Shown here: positions 1 through 8,388 of the stretch, piece by piece
How positions within the stretch are numbered: the first letter of the stretch is position 1
Layout of the letters: each line of letters opens with the position of its first letter
Origin: Acidobacteriota bacterium
GTDB taxonomy: Bacteria; Acidobacteriota; Terriglobia; Terriglobales; Acidobacteriaceae
DNA: 64,000 bases
Assembly (NCBI GenBank): GCA_018268915.1
Contig: JAFDVQ010000006.1
Span: 248,001 to 312,000 of the forward strand
Direction of reading: 5' to 3'
Program-made: the position numbers and the translations under genes
The notes under the pieces: generated by a model
The model's input: the letters and a program-made list of their open reading frames with translations, nothing else
Told to the model about the DNA's origin: nothing
Databases searched by the model: none

Positions 1-639
1 GAAAGCGGCTTGATTCATCCTCTCGGGCGCTATGTGCTCGAGCAGGCTTGTCGCGAGGCCGTCAGATGGCAGACAACTCCCTCAGCACCTATTCAGGTTG
101 CCGTAAACGTCTCACCCCTTCAGTTCAGCTCCGAGACCATCGTGCAGGATGTTTGCCGCGCGCTCGACAGCACAGGCCTCCCACCTCGACTCTTGCAGAT
201 CGAGCTCACAGAATCGGTCATGATGGGGTCACTGCAGCGCTCTCTTGAAAAAATGCAAAGCCTGCGTGCCCTCGGCGTGAGTTTGGCCCTGGATGACTTC
301 GGAACTGGCTTCTCCTGCCTGAGCTATCTGCCCGAACTTCCCCTGGCAGCTATCAAGTTAGACCGGTCGTTCGTGTCCAAGCTGATGACTGTATCAGGCT
401 CCAACAAGATGATCCGCTCGATCGTTGATCTGGCTCACAGCATGAACATGCGCGTCATCGCCGAAGGAGTGGAAGAAAAGTCGCAGCTGGAACTCATTAA
501 GAAACTGGGCGTCGATGAGGTCCAGGGATTCCTGCTCGGCCGCCCAGGCCCTAATCCCATCTCTCTTCTGCAGGCGTCTTCAGCGCGACCACAGCAAAGT
601 TGCGGGGTCGCGCCTGTTACGGTTCTCTCAACTTCCTGA
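1..639 (+). CDS. EAL-domain cyclic-di-GMP phosphodiesterase, C-terminal part
   Basis: The reading frame is open to the left edge, so the start and the EAL signature itself lie outside the window. The visible 212 residues match the second half of an EAL domain, which hydrolyses cyclic di-GMP to pGpG. Visible motifs are ELTES, the metal-site loop DDFGTG followed by a SxLSYL-like stretch, IKLDRSFV, and near the end IAEGVEE followed by QGFLLGRP. These correspond to the usual DDFGTGYSSL, KIDRSFV, AEGVE and QGY-x3-RP blocks, so the catalytic half looks intact. About 25 residues of low-complexity tail follow the domain. The N-terminal architecture (GGDEF, PAS or membrane sensor) cannot be seen. It ends 20 bp before the convergent GH2 gene. 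Confidence 0.9.
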   Translation, partial: ESGLIHPLGRYVLEQACREAVRWQTTPSAPIQVAVNVSPLQFSSETIVQDVCRALDSTGLPPRLLQIELTESVMMGSLQRSLEKMQSLRALGVSLALDDFGTGFSCLSYLPELPLAAIKLDRSFVSKLMTVSGSNKMIRSIVDLAHSMNMRVIAEGVEEKSQLELIKKLGVDEVQGFLLGRPGPNPISLLQASSARPQQSCGVAPVTVLSTS

Positions 640-659
640 AAGACGCCTCTTCCTGCACG

Positions 660-3239
660 TTATTGAAGCTCGGCAACCGCTCGCGCACTCTTCGCATTGA
701 CCGCAACGGATCCATCACTCAGCCCAGTGCCTCTGGCGGTCAATTTGAGAGAACCGGCCTGCCTCGAAGACCGAATCACAACCTGCGCACGTCCCTGGTA
801 GAGCTTGCGCCGATCGCCATGGTATGAATCTGGATCCTTGCCGTCTCCATTTCCCACCGCCGCGATCACACCCGGCCCGGTGATCTGAAATTGAACTTCC
901 TGCTCCGCTTTCAGATCCGTACGGCCGTCAGCATCTACAGCCTCTACAGTCACAAAAGCCAGATCCTCGCCATTCGCATCCACCGTCGCCCGATCCGCCG
1001 TCAGACGAAGCTTCGTCGCCTGCCCCGAGGTCCTCAGCAAACTCTCAGCCACCACGCGATCTCCACGCAGTCCCACCGCCTTCAAGACGCCCGGCGCATA
1101 GGGAACCGGAAATACCGCTTTGAACTCCTGCTCGCGTCCTGTCGGCTTCTCTCCGATCAGCTTGTCATTCAGGAACAGCCGCACCTTTTCCGCACCCGAA
1201 TAGACCTCCACCTCCAGTGGCTTCCCCTCTTCTCCCGGCCATGTCCAGCTGGGCAGAGTCGGGTAATCCGCCCACATGATGGCGATGATCTTCTTCTCTT
1301 CTGTCTCAGGCAACCTCACGGTTGCATATACACGATCGCCGCCATTCCAGATAATGTCGCGATAGTAGGACTGCGGCTTCCGGAAACCCGTCAGATCGAG
1401 ATCGCCACACGCCGCCGCGTGCCACGGATAGGGATGGAAGAACAGCTCCATCATGGCCTTCGACGCGGGGTCGGAGTTGTTCTTTGCCATATCTCCCATA
1501 ACGTCTTTCCCGTTGGCCATCGCCATGAACATCTGATCGATCATTCCTGTTCCGGCCATCATTCCTTCCATCCCCTTGGCTGCCTTGGCCTGCTGCGGAG
1601 TGCCATACTGCCACGCGCCAATCCCCGATTCCCCGAGGTAGTCCATCGCCGTCCACGTTAGATCGCCCAGCACATACGCATTGTCGTGCGATACCTCCCA
1701 CAGCGGAAACACCTTCGACGGCCACGATTCCGTCGTCAGCATCATTCGCGACGGCAGTTGTTCATGATCCTTCTTGTAGGTCGGAAGAATGTTGTAGTTG
1801 TACCCCGTGATATCGAGTTGCGAGAAGACAGCCTCCGCCGTCGGTTTCGTCGTCGTCCCTGGAAACGCAAGCGTCAACGGCCGGGTCTTGTCGAGCGAGC
1901 GCAGATGATCCGCAAGTTGCTTCCCCAGCGCAGCTCCCCGCTCCACTTCAAGTTCTGGAATCTCATTTCCAATTCCCCAGATCACGATCGACGGATGGTT
2001 GCGATCTCGCATCACCATCGACGAGACATCCTGCTTCCACTGCGCATCGAAGTCGCTACCGTAGTCGAACTTGACCTTGTGCGCCTCCCACACATCGAAC
2101 GGCTCATCCAGCACCAGCAGCCCGATTCGGTCGCACGCATCCAGAAACGCTGTCGACGGAGGATTGTGCGCTGTCCGCACCGCGTTCATCCCCGCAGCCT
2201 TCATCAATTGCACTCTGCGCTCCTCCGCGCGATCGAACGCCGCAGCCCCGAGTGGCCCGTTGTCATGATGAACGCTCCCGCCGGTCAGCTTTACCGCCTT
2301 GCCATTCAGCTGCAGTCCCTTTTCCGCAGACCACGACAGCGACCGAATACCGAACGGCGTGGTGACCTGGTCGATCACCTTGCCATCTTTGCGAACCGTA
2401 GTCACAGCACTGTACATGGATGGCGACTCGGGCGACCACAAGGCCGGCTTCGCTACCGCAATCTCCTGCGCGACCTCCTCTTCCTTTCCCACCGCAATAC
2501 TCTGCTTAGACTCCGCGCTCCCAGCCTTTCGCCCTGCCTTATCCAGCAACACAGTCTCGATCGACACCTCTCCGGATTCGGAGGACTCATTCGCTACGCG
2601 TGCCTGAATCGAAACCTTGGCCGATGTCTCCGTCGCCGCCGGAGTCGTAACGAACACTCCCCAGTGCGCCACATGCACCGGCTCCGTCACCACCACGCGC
2701 ACGTGCCTGTAAATCCCCGACCCGCTATACCACCTGCTGTTCGGCTGCGCGGAGTTGTCCACTCGCACCGCCAGCACATTCGCGCCCTCAAAATTCAACT
2801 CCGGCGTCAGGTCAAACGTGAACGCCGTATATCCGTACGCATGCTCACCAAGCTTGTGCCCGTTGAGATATACCGTCGCATCCCGATAAACTCCATCGAA
2901 CTCGACGCTCACGCGCTTCCCCTTCCAATCCGCCGGAGCGTGAAACGTCTTGCGGTACCATCCGATCCCGCCCGGAAAGAATCCCTCCCCCGATCCGCTT
3001 GGATCATCCTTCACTGGCTTACCCTCGATGCTCCAGTCATGCGGCAGATCCACGGCTCGCCACGATCCGTCCGCAAATGAAACTGCCTCCGCGCCGCTCG
3101 CGTCCCCCAGTAAGAACTTCCACCCGGCGTCAGCGGCAAGTTCCTGCCGTCCTGCGTTGTGTTTTGACGCGCCCGTCGCCAGAGGAACGCAACCCGCCAT
3201 CGCGGCGGCGAGAATCATGATGCGAACTTGCAGTTTCAT
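660..3239 (-). CDS. Exported glycoside hydrolase family 2 protein (beta-galactosidase-like)
   Basis: 859 aa. GH2 enzymes hydrolyse beta-linked galactose, glucuronate or mannose; the exact sugar cannot be read from sequence. A signal peptide covers about residues 1-24. C17 in AMAGC could be a lipidation site, though the lipobox is weak. The sugar-binding beta-sandwich (about 35-190) has DLPHDWSIEG, GGIGWYRK and YSGSGIYRHV. The TIM barrel starts near 300 and carries the acid/base pair N425-E426 in WGIGNEIPE and the nucleophile E504 in TTESWPS. C-terminal Ig-like domains follow. Its ATG overlaps the stop of the TetR gene by 4 bp (ATGA), so the two are probably co-transcribed and translationally coupled, and expression is likely set by the operator upstream of the regulator. 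It is paralogous to the GH2 at 22100-24682. Confidence 0.93.
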   Translation of the reverse strand: MKLQVRIMILAAAMAGCVPLATGASKHNAGRQELAADAGWKFLLGDASGAEAVSFADGSWRAVDLPHDWSIEGKPVKDDPSGSGEGFFPGGIGWYRKTFHAPADWKGKRVSVEFDGVYRDATVYLNGHKLGEHAYGYTAFTFDLTPELNFEGANVLAVRVDNSAQPNSRWYSGSGIYRHVRVVVTEPVHVAHWGVFVTTPAATETSAKVSIQARVANESSESGEVSIETVLLDKAGRKAGSAESKQSIAVGKEEEVAQEIAVAKPALWSPESPSMYSAVTTVRKDGKVIDQVTTPFGIRSLSWSAEKGLQLNGKAVKLTGGSVHHDNGPLGAAAFDRAEERRVQLMKAAGMNAVRTAHNPPSTAFLDACDRIGLLVLDEPFDVWEAHKVKFDYGSDFDAQWKQDVSSMVMRDRNHPSIVIWGIGNEIPELEVERGAALGKQLADHLRSLDKTRPLTLAFPGTTTKPTAEAVFSQLDITGYNYNILPTYKKDHEQLPSRMMLTTESWPSKVFPLWEVSHDNAYVLGDLTWTAMDYLGESGIGAWQYGTPQQAKAAKGMEGMMAGTGMIDQMFMAMANGKDVMGDMAKNNSDPASKAMMELFFHPYPWHAAACGDLDLTGFRKPQSYYRDIIWNGGDRVYATVRLPETEEKKIIAIMWADYPTLPSWTWPGEEGKPLEVEVYSGAEKVRLFLNDKLIGEKPTGREQEFKAVFPVPYAPGVLKAVGLRGDRVVAESLLRTSGQATKLRLTADRATVDANGEDLAFVTVEAVDADGRTDLKAEQEVQFQITGPGVIAAVGNGDGKDPDSYHGDRRKLYQGRAQVVIRSSRQAGSLKLTARGTGLSDGSVAVNAKSARAVAELQ

Positions 3240-3943
3240 AAAGACCTCTTTCTGGTTTTGCTAATTCGCGTGCCCGCCTCGGCCGGCGTTCCCGAGTTTT
3301 GCATTCCAAGCAACAACACCCGAATGCTCTCCCTCAGCAATTGGTCAACCGGATTGCCGTATTCCGTCTCAACCTTGCTTCCCAGCGACGCGAGCCTCCG
3401 CTGTGCCCCGATCACCGCATTCATCACGGCATGCATCGTCAAATCGGGATCGAGATCCGGCCGCAATGATCCATCCGCAATCCCATCCCGTATCAACTCG
3501 CTGAAAAACCGAAAAGGCTCCGGGTGTATCTGCGACTCGAGCGACAGCAGCCGTTCCACCGGCCAGTCGCGCGCGTAGATCGCATCGAACTGCGCCATGA
3601 ACCGCACCTTCTCCGGATTCCGCTCGAGATCGTCCGCCATCATCTCCAGCAGCACAGTGATCCGGGCCAGCGAATGTGGCGCATCCTTCATCGCCTCCGT
3701 CGCGATCCCTCTCTTCTCCTGCATCAGCTCGCCAAGAATCGCCCAGACGATCTCGTCCTTGCTTGAGAAATACTGATACATCGTCGAAGGCTGAACGCCG
3801 CTCGCCGAGGTAATCTCGGCCATCGTAGTCCCATCGATGCCCCGTCCATCGAAGAGCTTTTCTGCCGCATCCAGAATCCGACGCCGCTGCCGCTCCCGGT
3901 GTGCCGGATAACTGCCCTTCGGTTTCTGAACCCTCGACCCCAC
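3236..3943 (-). CDS. TetR/AcrR-family transcriptional regulator, likely repressor of the GH2 gene
   Basis: 235 aa from the proposed GTG start. The N-terminal TetR helix-turn-helix is plain: RILDAAEKLFDGRGIDGTTM, then a recognition helix around SGVQPSTMYQYFSSKDE. An all-helical ligand/dimer domain of about 170 residues follows. The frame stays open up to a TTG at 4018, but that TTG is the start of a consensus -35 box, and the upstream part contains the -10 box and a 27-bp palindrome. I therefore place the start at the GTG at 3943, preceded by AGAGG four bases upstream. The protein probably binds the palindrome and controls itself and the downstream GH2 gene in response to a sugar or related ligand (inference from position). 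Confidence 0.85.
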   Translation of the reverse strand: MGSRVQKPKGSYPAHRERQRRRILDAAEKLFDGRGIDGTTMAEITSASGVQPSTMYQYFSSKDEIVWAILGELMQEKRGIATEAMKDAPHSLARITVLLEMMADDLERNPEKVRFMAQFDAIYARDWPVERLLSLESQIHPEPFRFFSELIRDGIADGSLRPDLDPDLTMHAVMNAVIGAQRRLASLGSKVETEYGNPVDQLLRESIRVLLLGMQNSGTPAEAGTRISKTRKRSL

Positions 3944-3966
3944 AGAACCTCTGGAAGGACTCAAAT

Positions 3967-3993
3967 CAAATTCGAAATAGTATTTCGAATTTG
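3967..3993. promoter_or_regulatory. TetR operator: perfect 13-1-13 inverted repeat
   Basis: Left arm CAAATTCGAAATA, one central base (3980), right arm TATTTCGAATTTG, with no mismatch. It overlaps the right edge of the -10 box and the predicted transcription start of the tetR-GH2 operon, the standard place for a repressor site. The symmetry and length fit a TetR dimer or pair of dimers. Confidence 0.75.
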
Positions 3994-4018
3994 TATCGAA
4001 CCAGCTCCTGACAGTCAA
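3990..4018 (-). promoter_or_regulatory. Sigma-70-type promoter of the tetR-GH2 operon
   Basis: On the minus strand TTGACT (4018-4013) and TACAAA (3995-3990) are separated by exactly 17 bases, close to the TTGACA-17-TATAAT consensus. The predicted transcript start, near 3983, falls inside the palindrome. This argues that the TTG-initiated long form of the TetR protein is not translated. Confidence 0.7.
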
Positions 4019-4141
4019 GCACTGTTTTGGTGCTTTGAAGTCGACGCGGCCTGAAATCGGTCCATATGCCCCGAAAAGCTGTCGCTGTTACCCCATAGGT
4101 ACTATGGTCCAAAGTCGTTGGTTACCCGCATACTCCTTCCC

Positions 4142-4354
4142 ATGAGAGCGAGACTGTTCCTCCTCCGCCTTGGCATTGGCCTTCTTTTAAGCGCCTTTCT
4201 TGGCATGCTGCTCGACCACTCCGGAAGCGGAGCTTCGCTGTGGCTGCTTCTGCCGTCTTTTCTGTTGGTTGGCATCGCTGCCGATCGCAATGTCTGGCGC
4301 AGATCCGAGAGCGTTCTGGCTCCCGACGCTATCTGGTTCGCCCCCAACTCCTAG
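4142..4354 (+). CDS. Small hydrophobic protein, hypothetical
   Basis: 70 aa from the ATG at 4142; a TTG at 4118 is also in frame. Two hydrophobic stretches (about residues 4-22 and 32-46) flanked by Arg suggest a small inner-membrane protein with two spans. Codon use resembles the neighbours. I see no convincing ribosome-binding site and recognise no family, so this could still be a chance open frame. It lies upstream of a second similar-sized hydrophobic frame on the same strand. Confidence 0.4.
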   Translation: MRARLFLLRLGIGLLLSAFLGMLLDHSGSGASLWLLLPSFLLVGIAADRNVWRRSESVLAPDAIWFAPNS

Positions 4355-4398
4355 GCCCGGCGGGCAGATCCTAAATATCCGCGGCTCTCAGTCGCGGA

Positions 4399-4425
4399 AG
4401 ATTCAGAGTGACTTTCTCTGAATCT
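4399..4425. other. Perfect 10-bp inverted repeat between two small frames
   Basis: AGATTCAGAG and CTCTGAATCT are exact complements around a 7-base loop. It lies 45 bases after the stop of the first small frame and 53 before the second. There is no T-run after it, so it is a weak terminator candidate; a protein-binding site or RNA hairpin is equally possible. Confidence 0.45.
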
Positions 4426-4477
4426 CCGGGTTAACACTCCTGCAACCTGCCTCCGGTAGCGTCGAACAAGAAGTTGC

Positions 4478-4681
4478 ATGAAACTGCCCGTCTTCCTCGC
4501 CCGATCAAAACCCGCGCTTCTTCTCTCGCAGATTCCCATCTGGACCGGAACAATGATCTTGGTGCAGATCCTGGCTCATAGCTGCTACGGACATCGTATG
4601 GACTGGCATCTCACTGTCAGCTGGGGAACCCTTATGGCTGCCGCATACACCTGGCGCCCTCGGATGCATTGGAGCCGCTAG
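4478..4681 (+). CDS. Small membrane-associated protein, hypothetical
   Basis: 67 aa from an ATG with a weak purine-rich stretch (AAGAAG) upstream. A hydrophobic stretch around residues 13-32 and a second weaker one around 45-57, with basic residues at both ends, suggest a small membrane protein. No family recognised. Its support is modest: coding-like composition and co-direction with the previous small frame. The 248 bases that follow, up to the LysR gene, hold no recognisable gene. Confidence 0.35.
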   Translation: MKLPVFLARSKPALLLSQIPIWTGTMILVQILAHSCYGHRMDWHLTVSWGTLMAAAYTWRPRMHWSR

Positions 4682-4929
4682 AACAAAGCTTCCCCTCAAA
4701 AAGCCTCTCCCTCCTGCACTCCACAGCCCAAGACAAAACTCGAATAACAATCCACACTCTGACTCTTCGTCGCTTAGATAGCCCGTGGAGCGTCGCACAG
4801 CCCAGTTACAACTGTTTGCCGACTACCGAGTTACGCATGGGTCTCTGACCCGCCCACCCATAGGAATGAAAACCGCCACCTCCGTGGCCATTTTCGACGG
4901 AGCGGGCCGACGATCAGCCGTGACACAAA

Positions 4930-5826
4930 TTATCGTGTGTCTCGAGACCGGAGAACGCTGACGAGCGCAGTGAGTGCAGCCGTCTGCTGCCTTCTGCTCG
5001 GGTAGTAGATGAAGTATCCGGGGAAGGGCTGGCACCAGTCCTGAAGCACACGAACCAGTCTGCCATCAGAGAGGTAGTGAGCGACTTCGTGCTCCGCTAC
5101 ATAGGCAATGCCAACTCCCTGTAATGCTCCCTGAATTACGAGTTCTGCGTCATCGACAATGAGGGGCCCGTTTACGGCCACTGACAGCTCCTTTTTGCCC
5201 TTCTCAAATTCCCATCGGTACAGCTCCGCTGGCCCGTGCCGAAAATTGATGCAGCTATGGACCAGAAGGTCACGGGGGGCTTTTGGTTTCGGATGCGATT
5301 TGAAGTAGTCAGGAGAAGCAACAATAGCAGGCCTGTGGTCTGGAGTAAGCCGAACTGTGATCATGTCCTTCTCGATGAATTCACCGAAGTGAATACCCGC
5401 GTCGAAGCCTTCTGATACAAGATCTCTGCGGCTGTTGTCGGTTATCACGTCCAGAACAATGTCAGGAAACTCCCTGTGTAGTCTCCCGAGTTTGGGAGAC
5501 AGCACAACTGGGACAGCAAAGCGTGGAATCAGTAGACGAACTCGTCCCACGGGCTTGTGGCTTTGCCCAGCGATCTGGCCCAGGGTTTCCTCCACTTCGG
5601 TCAGAGCTGGTTTCAATCTAGCGAGAAGCTTCTCTCCCGCTTCTGTGAGCGCAACACTCCTTGTTGTTCGCGCCAGCAGTCGAACACCGACCTCTTCTTC
5701 GAGCGCCCGCATGCTGTGACTCACAGCCGATGGAGAAACGCCTTGACGCTTGGAAGCTCGCGTAAAGCTGCGCTCTTCGGCGACAGCCAGAAAGGTAGCA
5801 AGGGAGGAAAGATCTGCAGGCAGCAT
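4930..5826 (-). CDS. LysR-family transcriptional regulator
   Basis: 298 aa, the normal LTTR length. The winged helix-turn-helix covers residues 1-62 (SFTRASKRQGVSPSAVSHSM, then ALEEEVGVRLLARTTRSVAL). The effector-binding periplasmic-binding-protein fold runs from about 90 to 295. The style of the HTH and domain resembles the DmlR/YafC-like branch. It is divergent from the alcohol dehydrogenase at 5918 with 91 bp between start codons, the usual arrangement for a LysR protein and its target. A T-N11-A site lies in that gap, so control of the dehydrogenase-porin unit and of itself is likely (inference). The effector is unknown. Confidence 0.92.
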   Translation of the reverse strand: MLPADLSSLATFLAVAEERSFTRASKRQGVSPSAVSHSMRALEEEVGVRLLARTTRSVALTEAGEKLLARLKPALTEVEETLGQIAGQSHKPVGRVRLLIPRFAVPVVLSPKLGRLHREFPDIVLDVITDNSRRDLVSEGFDAGIHFGEFIEKDMITVRLTPDHRPAIVASPDYFKSHPKPKAPRDLLVHSCINFRHGPAELYRWEFEKGKKELSVAVNGPLIVDDAELVIQGALQGVGIAYVAEHEVAHYLSDGRLVRVLQDWCQPFPGYFIYYPSRRQQTAALTALVSVLRSRDTR

Positions 5827-5829
5827 TCC

Positions 5830-5842
5830 TGAATTATATTCA
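5830..5842. promoter_or_regulatory. LysR box (T-N11-A) in the lysR/ADH intergenic region
   Basis: TGAATTATATTCA is a T-N11-A site with perfect 5-bp dyad arms (TGAAT/ATTCA) and 3 central bases. It sits 4 bp from the LysR start codon, within the divergent promoter region, as expected for an autoregulatory LysR recognition site. Confidence 0.5.
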
Positions 5843-5917
5843 CAAGCCTTTGCAGATTATTCTGGATTCTCAAGCAAGACTTCGTGGCGCAGACTGAGAG
5901 AGTACAAAGGAGACGCC

Positions 5918-6934
5918 ATGAAGGGAACCGTCTTGCACGGCGCGCACGATGTGCGTTTCGAAGATAGAGAAGACCCGCGAATCGAGAAGCCGACAGATGC
6001 CGTTATCCGTATCGCCCTCTCCTGCGTCTGCGGATCGGACCTGTGGTCTTATCGTGGCATCCAGAAGATCGACCAGCCTGTGGCGATGGGTCACGAATAC
6101 TGTGGCGTCGTTGAGGAGGTCGGAAGCGCAGTGAAGAGCGTGAAGCCCGGACAGTTTGTAGTCGGTTCGTTCTTTGCGTCTGACAACACCTGCGCTCACT
6201 GCCGGCTCGGCTACCAATCCTCTTGCCAGCATCGTGAGTTCTTCGGCAGCGCACAAGCTCCATTCCTTCGGGTTCCGTTAGCAGATGGCACATTGGTGCC
6301 GACACCGGGCATACCGACCGAGAGCAGCATTCCCAGCCTCCTTGCATCCTCTGACGTGCTCGGCACCGGATGGTTCGCCGCGGAAGCTGCGGAGGTCAAG
6401 CCCGGAAAGACTGTTGTAGTAGTGGGAGATGGCGCTGTTGGTCTACTCGCGGTTCTCTCCGCCAGGCAGATGAAAGCCGAGCGAATCATCACGATGAGCC
6501 GACATCAGACTCGTCAAACACTTGCACGTGAATTCGGAGCTACCGACATAGTCACCGAACGCGGCGATGAAGGTGTTGCTCGCATTAAGGAGCTGACAAA
6601 AGGTGTTGGCGCAGATTCGGTGCTCGAATGCGTCGGAACGCAGGAGTCGATGATGCAGGCGATCAAATCGACACGTCCTGGCGGTCATGTCAGCTACGTT
6701 GGCGTTCCCCACAATATGACTCTCAATGGCGAGCAGCTGTTTTTCTCTCACATTCACCTGCATGGCGGTCCAGCTCCCGTTCGCCGCTATCTGCCGAAGT
6801 TGATCGAAATGGTCTGGACCGAGAAGATTCAACCTGGCAAGGTCTTCGATCTCGAGCTTCCGCTCGATCAGGTGGCTGAAGGCTACCGAGCGATGGACGA
6901 GCGTCGCGCGATTAAGGCGCTCCTGCGGCCATGA
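5918..6934 (+). CDS. Zinc-dependent alcohol dehydrogenase (MDR superfamily)
   Basis: 338 aa. The start is fixed by AAGGAG seven bases before ATG 5918; the open frame extends further left but overlaps the regulator region. The GroES-like catalytic domain has the active-site zinc ligands C38 (CGSD) and H59-E60 (GHEYCG). The structural zinc lobe keeps C92, C95 and C103, but the first ligand position is D89, a known variant. The Rossmann domain has GDGAVG, and the SRHQ stretch after the second strand suggests NADP preference. It probably oxidises or reduces a secondary alcohol or aldehyde; the substrate is not deducible. It is followed after 34 bp by a porin, suggesting one transcript under the divergent LysR regulator. 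Confidence 0.92.
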   Translation: MKGTVLHGAHDVRFEDREDPRIEKPTDAVIRIALSCVCGSDLWSYRGIQKIDQPVAMGHEYCGVVEEVGSAVKSVKPGQFVVGSFFASDNTCAHCRLGYQSSCQHREFFGSAQAPFLRVPLADGTLVPTPGIPTESSIPSLLASSDVLGTGWFAAEAAEVKPGKTVVVVGDGAVGLLAVLSARQMKAERIITMSRHQTRQTLAREFGATDIVTERGDEGVARIKELTKGVGADSVLECVGTQESMMQAIKSTRPGGHVSYVGVPHNMTLNGEQLFFSHIHLHGGPAPVRRYLPKLIEMVWTEKIQPGKVFDLELPLDQVAEGYRAMDERRAIKALLRP

Positions 6935-6968
6935 CTGCTTAGTTCCACATAGAAATGAAGGACGACAG

Positions 6969-8309
6969 ATGTTGCACGACAGATTCAACGCTCGAAGTGT
7001 GTTTTCGCTTGCCCTGTTGCTAACGACGGCAGTGAGCTGCATTGGACAACAGCCAGAGACTGCACAACCTGATGCCAGTCCGAAGCCCGCACTGGCAGCG
7101 AAGTACCCCGAGAACCTGAACTACATCGGCGGAGACACTTCAATGCCTCCCATGTCAGACAGCCCTGTTTCTGCCAGCAATCCATTTCACAAGGCAGTCT
7201 GGGAACGAGGCGTTGCATTGCGGGTGATTGCCCAGGCTGTCTACACACAGAACACACTGCACGCTCCCGTAGCGGCGGATGAACAGGTCTATGTCGGGCA
7301 GCTCCCGTTTCAGATTGGCATGGTTCAGCCGATCCTCTCTGCCGATCTCCGGCAACTCCACCTCAAACAGGCTCAGCTCTACATCGGTGGTGACTTCGAC
7401 TGGGTCAGCTGGCGACCTGCGGGTCCGAAGACGTTTCAGCTCTGGGATCTCTACTTCTACAAAGCATTCGGAGAGGATCGCGTTCAGATCAAAGCCGGCT
7501 ACGTCTCGATGAACCTCGATTTCATCGGCCTTTTCGTGGGTGGATCGACGGCGGCTGGCGGCCAGGGTGTGTATGCGGTCTTGCCCTATGAGGCTGGAAT
7601 GTCTTACTTCCCGCTGACTTCTCCCGGCGCGACGCTTCGTCTGAAAGCCACACGCAACACCTACCTCAAGTTTGGCGTGCAGCGAAGCATGGACCCGGAT
7701 GGCGGCCCTGCCGAAGTTCGCCGCAACCACACGGGATTTCGGTTCACGCCTCACGGAGACAAAGCGCTCCTGCTTCAGGAAGCTGGCTACCTCCGTAAGG
7801 CAACGAGGGACGCGCATGAACTTTGGCTTCGCGGTGGATATCTCTACAACACGACGCCTTACAAGAACCTCGTCACTGGAGAAAAGGATTCGGGCAATCA
7901 CTGTGCCTTTGCGCTGGTCGACTATCAGGTGCTCCGGTCCAGCCTTGAGCATCCGAATCAGGGTTTGTACGTTGGTGGGTCATACATGACGGTGCCCGAA
8001 TCGCTGAACGGTTATGCGCGTTACGGAGAGTTGAGGGTCTACAAAGAAGCGCCACTTCGTTCGCGGCCCGCGGATCTCGTCTCCGTTGTGGCTTCGCGCA
8101 CCGAATACAGCACTTCACTTGTGAAGAGTCTGCAAATGCAGGGCAAGACAGCTTGGCAGGGCAGCAGTACGCTCACTGCGAGCTACTCACTACGAGCTGC
8201 AGCGGGAAGCTACCTGAACTTCAGCGCCAGTTACATTAATGGACCGGCGATCACGCCCCGGGTCCCGAGCGCACTGAATCTTACCGCAGGCTGGACCGTA
8301 TTTTTCTAG
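6969..8309 (+). CDS. OprB-like carbohydrate-selective outer-membrane porin
   Basis: 446 aa. A signal peptide covers about residues 1-26, followed by a Pro/Ala/Gln linker. The remainder alternates aromatic and polar residues as in a beta-barrel and ends with WTVFF, a C-terminal Phe typical of outer-membrane assembly. Features such as GLYVGGSYMTVP and the late RYGELRVYKEAPLRSRPADL segment recall the OprB family, which passes sugars and related small solutes. It lies directly behind the alcohol dehydrogenase, so it probably imports the dehydrogenase's substrate or precursor (inference). Family assignment is by eye and weaker than the barrel assignment. Confidence 0.75.
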   Translation: MLHDRFNARSVFSLALLLTTAVSCIGQQPETAQPDASPKPALAAKYPENLNYIGGDTSMPPMSDSPVSASNPFHKAVWERGVALRVIAQAVYTQNTLHAPVAADEQVYVGQLPFQIGMVQPILSADLRQLHLKQAQLYIGGDFDWVSWRPAGPKTFQLWDLYFYKAFGEDRVQIKAGYVSMNLDFIGLFVGGSTAAGGQGVYAVLPYEAGMSYFPLTSPGATLRLKATRNTYLKFGVQRSMDPDGGPAEVRRNHTGFRFTPHGDKALLLQEAGYLRKATRDAHELWLRGGYLYNTTPYKNLVTGEKDSGNHCAFALVDYQVLRSSLEHPNQGLYVGGSYMTVPESLNGYARYGELRVYKEAPLRSRPADLVSVVASRTEYSTSLVKSLQMQGKTAWQGSSTLTASYSLRAAAGSYLNFSASYINGPAITPRVPSALNLTAGWTVFF

Positions 8310-8388
8310 CAGTCAGACACAGTTCTTTGCCAACTACCCAGTCGGCGACTATCCGACCGTCACCCCATTTGAGGATTGCTGAAGGCGC

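Noticed and set aside
1306..1725. Long frames inside the GH2 gene on both strands (also 1686-3080)
   Set aside because: They are Arg-rich shadows of the GH2 gene in other frames, with no start signals or recognisable domains.
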